From Bacteroidia bacterium (GTDB taxonomy: Bacteria > Bacteroidota > Bacteroidia > B-17B0 > Aurantibacillaceae), in assembly GCA_025451115.1 (NCBI GenBank), contig JANWKZ010000229.1:1-51056 (forward strand): a stretch of 51,056 nucleotides of DNA, read 5' to 3'. The translations under genes and the position numbers were made by a program. The notes beneath the pieces are model-generated. The model was given only the letters and a program-made list of their open reading frames with translations. It had not been told where the DNA came from and made no database searches. Positions 15,552 through 23,160 of the stretch are shown here, piece after piece; positions within the stretch are counted from its first letter, which is position 1, and the number at the start of each line of letters is the position of its first letter.

Positions 15552-17717
15552 ATGAAAAAACTTATACTCTGTCTTTGCTTATTTGCATTTACCTCTCTAA
15601 CAAAAGCCCAGATTCCGGCTGCGCTTGCCACACAACTTCAGAACGTGCTTAATGATGGAGTAATGAATAAAGGCATGAACGGAAACTCGGCCCATTTGAT
15701 ACTTGCGGGCGGACAAACCTGGACCGGAACCGCAGGTGTGAACGGGCAAAGTCAACCTATTACTGATTCAACGGTGTTCATTGCCGCCAGCATAAGTAAG
15801 CTGAACATAGCCCTTGTACTTCTATTGATGCAGGAAGACACGTTGATCGATCTGGATGATACCTGGCATAAATGGCTGCCCACACTCAATGTGGCCTTCG
15901 ATACCAATATCACCATCCGTCAATTGCTCAACCACACGAGCGGAATAACGGATTACCTCGAGGTTCCCTCGGCGGAAGGCTATATAACCTCTAATTTCAG
16001 TAATTTCTACACGCCCCAATATGTACTTGAGAACATTGTGGGCAGTACGCCTGATTTTCCAGCCGGTACAAATTTCAATTATTCCAATAGTAATTATTGC
16101 CTTGCCGCTTATGTGGCCGAAGCTGCTACAGCCAACTCGCTTAAAGACGAATTGCATGCCCGCATCTGGGATCCGCTCGGTATGAACCATACCTACTTTG
16201 GAGCTTATGAACCTATTAATGATCCAAGCGCCGGCAAATGGTGGCACTTTCAGGGTGGCAGTCCAGGCACTGCGAATTACAGCAATCAGAGCGATACCTC
16301 CACACTTAGTTTTGGCTATGGCACCGATAACGTGGTTACCTGTCCTACCGATCTCGCCAAGCTTATACACGCACTATCAAACAATCAAATACTGAGCGCG
16401 CAATCCATGGCCGAAATGCAAAGCTGGGTTCCGCAAAGCTCTATTCACTGGTGTGGGCTTTACGGATTGGGGATGCATCACCTTCTTGGCCAAACAGTTG
16501 ATACGGTAATAGGTCATAATGGAAAGTTCATGAACGAGTCGGACGTATTTCACAGCAATATGTGTGGCTTTACCTTGTGCAGCATGAGCAATACTTATGG
16601 GAACTGGGAGTGGCTCTATAACCAGATGTATAATGTGCTGAGGAACTATTACATGTGCAACGCTCTGCCAGTTGCCAATTTTTACGCCACACCAAAAACG
16701 ACTTGTGTTGGCCAAACCGTTTTTTTTGCGGATAGTTCTACTAACTGGCGGCCCACCTCTTGGAATTGGAGTTTTCCGGGCGGAACTTTGACGGGAGGCA
16801 CAACGGTTAGCGACTCAATGCCCAAAGTTTTTTACGCCAATCCCGGAACTTACGCTGTTTCTTACACAGCTACAGCCTCGGGAGGAAGTGATGTTATAAC
16901 TAAAAACAATTACATCAATATTAATTCTAGTGTTCCTGCCTACAACACAGCTTTCACAGAAGGTTTTGAAACAGCCACCTTACCAAATGCCGATTGGAGT
17001 GTGAGTAACACGGGTGGAACTAACTGGGCCGTAACCGGGATGGCCGCTGCTACCGGAACCAATTCGGCTTACATAGATAATTTCTCAAATACTTCCGGAA
17101 ATATCAGCAGCCTGATGAGCACCGTATTTGACATTTCAAATTTCAGTCAACCTAAATTCTCCTTTAAATTGGCTTACCGACAAAAAGCCTCAACTAACGT
17201 TGATAAACTGCAGGTGCTTACCTCAACAGATTGCGGAAATACCTGGACCATACGGTATACGCGTCAGGGAGCCATACTGGCAACAGTTACTCCTCCCAGC
17301 GTCACGCCTTTTGTTCCAACCTCTGCACAATTCACTACTTATACTGTGAACATCAATGGGGTTGTAGGAACCGGCAACCTTCGGTTCCTGTTCAAATTCT
17401 TTGCTGATGCAAATGGCCCTGGAAATAATATTTTCATTGACGATATAAATCTTTATGATGGCGCTGTTGGCGTTGACGCAAATGAACCGCAAATTGGTTT
17501 GACTATTTATCCGAACCCTTCTCCGGATCATGTTACTATTTCAAGCGCACAGGTGATCGATGAAATAAGTGTGAAAAATGTATTAGGACAAACTGTTTGC
17601 CAGGTTAAACCGAACGAGAAAAAAGTTTCTTTGAAGATCGATAAAGAGGGATTATATCTTGTAAGCGTAAGGTCGGGACAACAAACCGTAACCAAAAAAC
17701 TGATCATTAATAATTAG
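15552..17717 (+). CDS. Secreted serine hydrolase (class C beta-lactamase/DD-peptidase fold) with PKD and T9SS type A domains
   Basis: 721 residues from the ATG at 15552 ('MKKLILCLCLFAFTSLTKAQ' signal peptide). The hydrolase domain (about 25-365) has the nucleophile motif SISK ('FIAASISKLNIALVLL'), a YSN motif ('FNYSNSNYCLAAYV') and the third motif HNG ('VIGHNGKF'). A PKD domain follows (about 375-465), then a jelly-roll-like carbohydrate-binding or MAM-type region (about 475-645) and a type A sorting domain ('IYPNPSPDHVTI', ending 'KKLIINN'). It is probably a cell-surface or released esterase/peptidase. Preceded by the CCACTTA boxes; convergent with pth. Confidence 0.9.
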   Translation: MKKLILCLCLFAFTSLTKAQIPAALATQLQNVLNDGVMNKGMNGNSAHLILAGGQTWTGTAGVNGQSQPITDSTVFIAASISKLNIALVLLLMQEDTLIDLDDTWHKWLPTLNVAFDTNITIRQLLNHTSGITDYLEVPSAEGYITSNFSNFYTPQYVLENIVGSTPDFPAGTNFNYSNSNYCLAAYVAEAATANSLKDELHARIWDPLGMNHTYFGAYEPINDPSAGKWWHFQGGSPGTANYSNQSDTSTLSFGYGTDNVVTCPTDLAKLIHALSNNQILSAQSMAEMQSWVPQSSIHWCGLYGLGMHHLLGQTVDTVIGHNGKFMNESDVFHSNMCGFTLCSMSNTYGNWEWLYNQMYNVLRNYYMCNALPVANFYATPKTTCVGQTVFFADSSTNWRPTSWNWSFPGGTLTGGTTVSDSMPKVFYANPGTYAVSYTATASGGSDVITKNNYININSSVPAYNTAFTEGFETATLPNADWSVSNTGGTNWAVTGMAAATGTNSAYIDNFSNTSGNISSLMSTVFDISNFSQPKFSFKLAYRQKASTNVDKLQVLTSTDCGNTWTIRYTRQGAILATVTPPSVTPFVPTSAQFTTYTVNINGVVGTGNLRFLFKFFADANGPGNNIFIDDINLYDGAVGVDANEPQIGLTIYPNPSPDHVTISSAQVIDEISVKNVLGQTVCQVKPNEKKVSLKIDKEGLYLVSVRSGQQTVTKKLIINN

Positions 17718-17734
17718 AGATAGCGCAGCGGATA

Positions 17735-18301
17735 CTACTTACTGTTCATCGCATTCATCGTTTGCTGCAATCCCGCAAACACAAACATTTTAACTGCATC
17801 GGCAGCCAGTTTCACTCTTTCGGGTAAGAGTTTTCTTTCTTCGGCGTCCCATTTGCCAAGCACATAATCCACTTGCTTGCCTTTGCCGAATTGCGCGGCA
17901 ATGCCGAAGCGTAAACGGGCGTAGTTCTGAGTGCCTAAAGTTGCCTGGATATCTTTTAATCCGTTATGTCCGCCATCGCTTCCTTTGGGGTGAATACGAA
18001 TTTGTCCGAACGGAAAAGCGAGTTCGTCTACCAGCACCAATAAATTCTCCACTTTTATTCTCTCGGCCTGCAGCCAGTAATTGATGGCCTTGCCGCTCAG
18101 GTTCATATAAGTACTGGGCTTAATTAAAATGATCTGCTTGCCTTTGTATTTGAATTCGGCAACGCTGGCCAATCTATCATTCCGAAACAATACGCCCGCT
18201 TCCATAGCCAATGCATCGGCTACCTCAAAGCCCGCGTTATGCCGCGTACCGGCGTATTCCTCTCCAATATTGCCAAGGCCGGCTATTAAAAACTTACTCA
18301 T
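17735..18301 (-). CDS. pth: Peptidyl-tRNA hydrolase
   Basis: 188 residues. 'LIAGLGNIGEEYAGTRHNAGF' contains the catalytic His (residue 21) and the conserved Asn; 'LIKPSTYMNLSGKAI' and 'GSDGGHNGLKDI' complete the family motifs. It releases tRNA from peptidyl-tRNAs that fall off ribosomes. Divergent from pdhB across a 151-base intergenic region. The ATG at 18301 begins MSKFLIAG, the usual N-terminus. Confidence 0.95.
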   Translation of the reverse strand: MSKFLIAGLGNIGEEYAGTRHNAGFEVADALAMEAGVLFRNDRLASVAEFKYKGKQIILIKPSTYMNLSGKAINYWLQAERIKVENLLVLVDELAFPFGQIRIHPKGSDGGHNGLKDIQATLGTQNYARLRFGIAAQFGKGKQVDYVLGKWDAEERKLLPERVKLAADAVKMFVFAGLQQTMNAMNSK

Positions 18302-18336
18302 CAGATACGAATTACGAATAAACAGCTCCCGAATAT

Positions 18337-18348
18337 ACGAATATTCGT
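18337..18348. other. Palindrome in the pth-pdhB divergent intergenic region
   Basis: ACGAATATTCGT is a perfect 12-bp palindrome 36 bases from pth and 35 bases upstream of the pdhB promoter element. Additional ACGAAT words lie at about 18307-18319. It could be a regulator site, but the region is A/T-rich and chance is not excluded. Confidence 0.3.
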
Positions 18349-18382
18349 GCCCGCAAAAATTCGGTTTTCAGCGTAAAAAAGC

Positions 18383-18426
18383 TATTTTTGTTGTTCCTGT
18401 ATTCCTCCCTCTCCCGCGGGAGAGGG
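18383..18426 (+). promoter_or_regulatory. pdhB: pdhB promoter and GC-rich palindrome in its leader
   Basis: TATTTTTG (18383-18390) is a TAnnTTTG match 62 bases upstream of the ATG. CCCTCTCCCGCGGGAGAGGG (18407-18426) is a perfect 20-bp palindrome inside the predicted leader, followed by a second GGGGAGAGGG half. The element resembles dispersed repeats that sit between bacterial genes and would form a strong mRNA hairpin 26 bases before the start codon. Confidence 0.55.
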
Positions 18427-18452
18427 TTGGGGAGAGGGCCAAAATCATCCAT

Positions 18453-19433
18453 ATGAGAACCGTAGAATTCCGTGAAGCCCTGCGCGAAGCCATGAACGAA
18501 GAAATGCGCCGCGACGAAAAGATCCTTTTAATGGGCGAAGAGGTGGCCGAATACAACGGCGCCTACAAAGTGAGCAAGGGCATGCTGGCCGAATTTGGCG
18601 CCAAGCGCGTGATAGACACACCCATTGCCGAACTCGGCTTTGCAGGTATTGCCGTGGGAGCCTCCATGAACGGCCTCCGCCCCATTGTAGAATTCATGAC
18701 CTTTAATTTTTCCTTAGTTGCCATAGACCAGGTGATAAACTCGGCCGCGAAAATGTACAGCATGAGTGGCGGACAGTACAGTTGTCCTATCGTGTTCCGT
18801 GGACCTACCGCATCGGCGGGTCAATTGGGCGCGCAGCACTCGCAGGCATTTGAGAACTGGTATGCAAACTGTCCGGGTTTAAAAGTTGTGGTTCCTTCAA
18901 ATCCCATGGACGCAAAAGGGCTTTTGAAATCTTCCATTCGCGATAACGACCCGGTGATCTTTATGGAGAGCGAGCAGATGTATGGCGATAAAGGAGAGAT
19001 TCCTGAAGGAGAATATATTATTCCTATTGGCGTAGCAGATATAAAACGCGCCGGAACCGATGTTACCATTGCTACTTTTGGAAAAATCACCAAGGTAGCT
19101 TTGAAAGCCGCTGAAGAATTGGCAAAAGACGGCATCAGCTGCGAGGTCATTGATCTGCGTACTGTGCGTCCTATCGATTACAAGACCATCATCGAGTCGG
19201 TAAAGAAAACCAACCGTCTTGTAATTGTGGAAGAAGCCTGGCCGCTGGCCAGCATCTCTTCTGAAATAACCTATATGGTGCAGAAAGAAGCTTTCGATTA
19301 CCTGGATGCCCCGATACGTCGTATCACAAACGCCGACGTACCTCTTCCTTACGCTCCTACTCTTATTGATGTGGCGCTGCCCAACATCGTTAAAACGGTT
19401 AAGGCCGTAAAAGAGGTAATGTATCGTGCGTAA
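18453..19433 (+). CDS. pdhB: Pyruvate dehydrogenase E1 component, beta subunit
   Basis: 326 residues from the ATG at 18453 ('MRTVEFREALREAMNEEMRR'); the frame is open upstream but that part lies in the leader palindrome and promoter. 'ILLMGEEVAEYNGAYKVSKG', 'DTPIAELGFAGIAVGASMNG' and 'SAKMYSMSGGQYSCPIVFRG' are E1-beta transketolase-fold motifs. It pairs with PdhA to form the thiamine-diphosphate E1 component of the pyruvate dehydrogenase complex; pdhA is not in this window, so the subunits are encoded apart. Confidence 0.93.
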   Translation: MRTVEFREALREAMNEEMRRDEKILLMGEEVAEYNGAYKVSKGMLAEFGAKRVIDTPIAELGFAGIAVGASMNGLRPIVEFMTFNFSLVAIDQVINSAAKMYSMSGGQYSCPIVFRGPTASAGQLGAQHSQAFENWYANCPGLKVVVPSNPMDAKGLLKSSIRDNDPVIFMESEQMYGDKGEIPEGEYIIPIGVADIKRAGTDVTIATFGKITKVALKAAEELAKDGISCEVIDLRTVRPIDYKTIIESVKKTNRLVIVEEAWPLASISSEITYMVQKEAFDYLDAPIRRITNADVPLPYAPTLIDVALPNIVKTVKAVKEVMYRA

Positions 19434-19479
19434 AAGATTCCTGTAAGGTTTGATCTTGTTGTACGACTGATATAATTAG

Positions 19480-19487
19480 TATTTTTA
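19480..19487 (+). promoter_or_regulatory. Promoter -7 element of the propeller/SpoIIE gene
   Basis: TATTTTTA, 11 bases before the ATG at 19499, with TTG 21 bases upstream (19456-19458). Confidence 0.45.
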
Positions 19488-19498
19488 GCTACCTTTTT

Positions 19499-22400
19499 AT
19501 GTTTAAGAACCCTGTTCATACCTTCATTTCCTTCTTACTCATTTCATTCGTTGCGGTCTTTAGCTGGTCGTGCGGTTCAAAAACCGGCGCTGGAGCCGAG
19601 GAAGCCGTAGCCATCCCTGATTCTACTGCCGTTGGAACAACCACCTCGCTGGGCGGGTGCAAGCCCATTGTGCTTGAAGGTAAAGTAATAGAAGCAGGCG
19701 CTCCTACTGTTGTAAAAGCAGGAACACCTGAAATGACCGCAGGTTTCAGCAACATACACCCGGTTGGGCAATTAAAAGTTGTGGAAGATGTGAGTGGAAC
19801 AAAACTCAATCCCGACAGCGTTAAACCGCAGGTAATAAAAGCAAATCCAAAAATTGTTCCCTGTCTAACACCAAAAACTACGATAGCTCTTTCGCCTGCC
19901 ATGCGCGAGCAAAATCCTATCGGCTTTAAATTCTTCGATATCGCCCAGGGATTAAGTTCTTCTTATATCAGTTGCATGATGCAGGATGCCAACGGAAACA
20001 TTTGGTTTGGTACCAAAGGCGGCGGCGTTTGTAAATACGATGGAACAGACTTCATGAATTACACCGAGAAACAAGGTTTGCCCAACAACTTTGTAGTATG
20101 TATGGCTGAGGATAAAGACAAGAACCTCTGGTTCGGTACAGATGGCGGCGGCGTTTGTAAATACGATGGAAAAAATTTCACTATTCTAACTGAAAAAGAA
20201 GGTTTAATAAATAATGCCGTATGGGCTATGTTGTGCGACAAGAACAACAACATGTGGTTCGGCTCAGCCGGCGGCGGCGTTTGCAAATTTGACGGGGCCA
20301 ATTTTACAGCTTACAACAAAGATGATGGCTTTGCAAGTAATTACGTGATCAGCCTCGCCGAGGACCGTAAGGGAAATATCTGGATGGGAACCTATGGCGA
20401 TGGCCTCTATAAATTTGATGGAAAAGAATTTACCGGTTATACGGAAGACGATGGGCTGAGCAGCGGCATCATCACTTCGATCATTGAAGACAAGGGTGGG
20501 AACATCTGGATGGGCACCGATGGCGGCGGCGCTTGTCGTTTTAACGGCAATGCTTTTACACATTATACTGAGAACGCGGGTTTAATAAGTAATTCGATCA
20601 ACTCGGTGATAGAAGACAAGACCGGCAACATCTGGTTTGCTACAAACGATAAAGGTGTTTGCAAATACGATGGCAGTAGCTTTATCTGTTTCACAGAATT
20701 TGAAGGTTTGAGCGGCAGCTCTATTCTTTGTTTGCTACAGGATGGGAACGAAGATCTTTGGTTTGGTACAGGCGGGCACGGTGTTACCAAATACGACCGC
20801 AGTTGCTTCACGCATTTTACCAAGAAAGAAGGTTTGAGCAATAACGCGGTTTACAAAACATTTGAAGATCACGATCACAACCTTTGGTTCGGCACAAATG
20901 GCGGCGGGGTTTGTAAATACGCCGACGGAAATTTCTATAACTATACTGCACAACAGGGCTTGAACAATAACCGCATCTGGAGCATATTGGAAGACAGCAA
21001 GAACAACATGTGGTTTTGCACCAACGGCGATGGCGTTTGCCGTTTCGACGGAAAGAGTTTTTACCAGTACACCGAAGAGCAAGGTTTGAGTGGCAACCAG
21101 GTGTATTGCATGCTGGAAGATTGCAGGAACAATTTCTGGTTTGGTACCAACAGCGGCGGTGTTTGCTTTTTTGATGGAAAGAGTTTTACGCATTACACCA
21201 GCGAAGAAGGTTTTGGCAGCGATATCGTTTACTCCATCATGGAAGACACCGATCGTAATATCTGGTTCGGTACGGATGGCGGTGGCGCCATTCGGTTCGA
21301 TGGAAAAACATTTACGGCTTTCACAAAAAAAGAAGGCCTTGCAGGCAATGTGGTATACAGCATTATGCAGGATAACTATAAGAACATCTGGTTTGGGACA
21401 GATGAAGGCGGCGTGAGTAAGTTTGATGGAAAGAAATTCGTAACGTATTCAGAAAAAGAGGGACTAAGCAATAACCACGTGTGGAGTGTTGTTCAGGATA
21501 TGCACAACAATATCTGGTTGGGAACTGAGAGCGGGCTAACCAAGATCACACAAAGAAAAGATCGCAGCGCGCCTGAGTTTACCGTTTATGATCTCAGTGA
21601 TGGATTTTTAGGGAACGACGCTTTGCAAAATTCGGTTTACGAAGACAGCAAGGGTTATATCTGGTGGGGCACAGGAAAAATGCTGACGCGCTACGATCCT
21701 TCGCAGGACGTGCCGGATGATAAAGCACCTATCATGCACTTGAAGAACGTACGCGTGCATTTCGAAGAAATTCCCTGGCGCGATATCAGTGAAGGAAATA
21801 ACAAGGACAGCAAATTTTCGGGCGTAAAGTTCAGCGATGTGAACAAGTGGTACCCCGTACCTGAGAACCTGGAGCTTCCCTATGGCCACAACCACTTAAC
21901 TTTTAATTACGTGGGCATTAACTTTAAGAGTCAGAACAAGATCCTGTATCGTTACATGATGGATGGATTGGAAGATAAATGGACCCCAACCACACCAAAG
22001 ACGGAAGCGGTTTACGGTAACCTGCCCCCCGGCACCTATACACTCAACGTAAAAGCGCTGAACAAGGATGGCGTGTGGAGCAATTCTTTCACTTATGCTT
22101 TTACAATTCGTCCGCCCTGGTGGCAGACCTGGTGGTTCAGGATACTGGCCGCTGTGTTATTTTTGCTGGGTAGTTACACATTCTTCCGTGCCCGCACGGC
22201 CGCGCTGAGAAGAAGGCAAAAAGAACTGGAAGAAACAGTTCTGGAGCGTACTGCCGAGGTAGTTCATCAGAAAGAACTGGTGGAAGAAAAACAAAAAGAA
22301 ATTGTAGACAGTATCAATTACGCAAAAAGGATCCAGTTCAGCATCCTGCCGCCGCAAGATGAAATGAAGGAAGCGCTGGGCGATCACTTTGTGCTTTACA

Positions 22401-23071
22401 AACCTAAGGATATTGTAAGCGGCGACTTCTACTGGATGGTGCAGGTTAAACACAGCGCAACCGAAACTCCTTTGGCGGTAGTTGCCGCGGTTGATTGTAC
22501 GGGTCACGGAGTTCCCGGCGCTTTGATGAGTATTATCAGTAGTTCTTTATTGAGCCAGACCACTAAGAACGCAGACATCAATTCTCCGGCCGACGCGCTT
22601 AATTACCTTAACCAGGAGTTGCCCAAAAACATTAAGGCGCAGCAAAAAGGAGAGATCATTCGCGATGGCATGGACATCACCATGTGCGCTTTTGATTTTG
22701 CTACGCGCAAAATTGAATTCGCCGGTGCTAATAATTCACTGTATGTATTTACAGGAGGCGAGCTGAAAGAAATTAAAGCCGATAAACAGGCCATCAGTGG
22801 TTCTACCGATGATGTAAAGAAGCCTTATACAAATCATTCTGTTCAGCTGAACAAAGGCGATATGGTTTACCTCTTTACGGATGGTTATGCCGACCAGTTT
22901 GGTGGACCGAAAGGCAAAAAATTCAAACACAAACAGCTGGAACAGATCCTGGTTGAAATACACCAAAAACCCATGGCCGAGCAAAGGGCTGTTCTCGATA
23001 AACGCTTTGAAGACTGGCGCGGGACGCTGGAACAAGTAGATGATGTGACTGTTATTGGCGTAAGAGTTTAA
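19499..23071 (+). CDS. Periplasmic two-component-propeller sensor with cytoplasmic SpoIIE/PP2C phosphatase
   Basis: 1190 residues. An N-terminal hydrophobic segment ends 'VFSWSC' (signal or lipoprotein anchor). 14 two-component-regulator propeller repeats follow (about 168-730, 42-residue period, 'NIWFGTdGGGVCKYDG'), enough for two seven-bladed propellers. Then come a Y_Y_Y domain (about 795-870), one transmembrane helix (about 880-898), a coiled coil, the linker 'DSINYAKRIQFSILPP' and a PP2C/SpoIIE phosphatase (about 960-1190: 'DIVSGDFY', 'DCTGHGVPGALMS', 'DGMDITMC', 'FTDGYADQFGG', 'DDVTVIGV'). It should sense a periplasmic ligand and dephosphorylate an anti-sigma-antagonist-type target. Such hybrids, with a phosphatase in place of a kinase, are frequent in Bacteroidota. 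Confidence 0.92.
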   Translation: MFKNPVHTFISFLLISFVAVFSWSCGSKTGAGAEEAVAIPDSTAVGTTTSLGGCKPIVLEGKVIEAGAPTVVKAGTPEMTAGFSNIHPVGQLKVVEDVSGTKLNPDSVKPQVIKANPKIVPCLTPKTTIALSPAMREQNPIGFKFFDIAQGLSSSYISCMMQDANGNIWFGTKGGGVCKYDGTDFMNYTEKQGLPNNFVVCMAEDKDKNLWFGTDGGGVCKYDGKNFTILTEKEGLINNAVWAMLCDKNNNMWFGSAGGGVCKFDGANFTAYNKDDGFASNYVISLAEDRKGNIWMGTYGDGLYKFDGKEFTGYTEDDGLSSGIITSIIEDKGGNIWMGTDGGGACRFNGNAFTHYTENAGLISNSINSVIEDKTGNIWFATNDKGVCKYDGSSFICFTEFEGLSGSSILCLLQDGNEDLWFGTGGHGVTKYDRSCFTHFTKKEGLSNNAVYKTFEDHDHNLWFGTNGGGVCKYADGNFYNYTAQQGLNNNRIWSILEDSKNNMWFCTNGDGVCRFDGKSFYQYTEEQGLSGNQVYCMLEDCRNNFWFGTNSGGVCFFDGKSFTHYTSEEGFGSDIVYSIMEDTDRNIWFGTDGGGAIRFDGKTFTAFTKKEGLAGNVVYSIMQDNYKNIWFGTDEGGVSKFDGKKFVTYSEKEGLSNNHVWSVVQDMHNNIWLGTESGLTKITQRKDRSAPEFTVYDLSDGFLGNDALQNSVYEDSKGYIWWGTGKMLTRYDPSQDVPDDKAPIMHLKNVRVHFEEIPWRDISEGNNKDSKFSGVKFSDVNKWYPVPENLELPYGHNHLTFNYVGINFKSQNKILYRYMMDGLEDKWTPTTPKTEAVYGNLPPGTYTLNVKALNKDGVWSNSFTYAFTIRPPWWQTWWFRILAAVLFLLGSYTFFRARTAALRRRQKELEETVLERTAEVVHQKELVEEKQKEIVDSINYAKRIQFSILPPQDEMKEALGDHFVLYKPKDIVSGDFYWMVQVKHSATETPLAVVAAVDCTGHGVPGALMSIISSSLLSQTTKNADINSPADALNYLNQELPKNIKAQQKGEIIRDGMDITMCAFDFATRKIEFAGANNSLYVFTGGELKEIKADKQAISGSTDDVKKPYTNHSVQLNKGDMVYLFTDGYADQFGGPKGKKFKHKQLEQILVEIHQKPMAEQRAVLDKRFEDWRGTLEQVDDVTVIGVRV
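20000..21690 (+). repeat. Fourteen intragenic 126-bp propeller repeats
   Basis: The IWFGT-type segment recurs 14 times, mostly at 126 bases (42 residues). The last interval is longer because of an insertion before 'IWWGTGK'. Some adjacent copies share long DNA identity (for example the GGCGGCGGCGTTTGTAAATA block near 20028 and 20144), which suggests recent duplication or gene conversion. Confidence 0.9.
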
Positions 23072-23160
23072 TTTTTTGCATTAATAGTTTTGATTTTACA
23101 ATACGTACTCGAAAGGAAGAATTGGAAGGATCAAACAATATTTTATTCGAGGTTATACTT

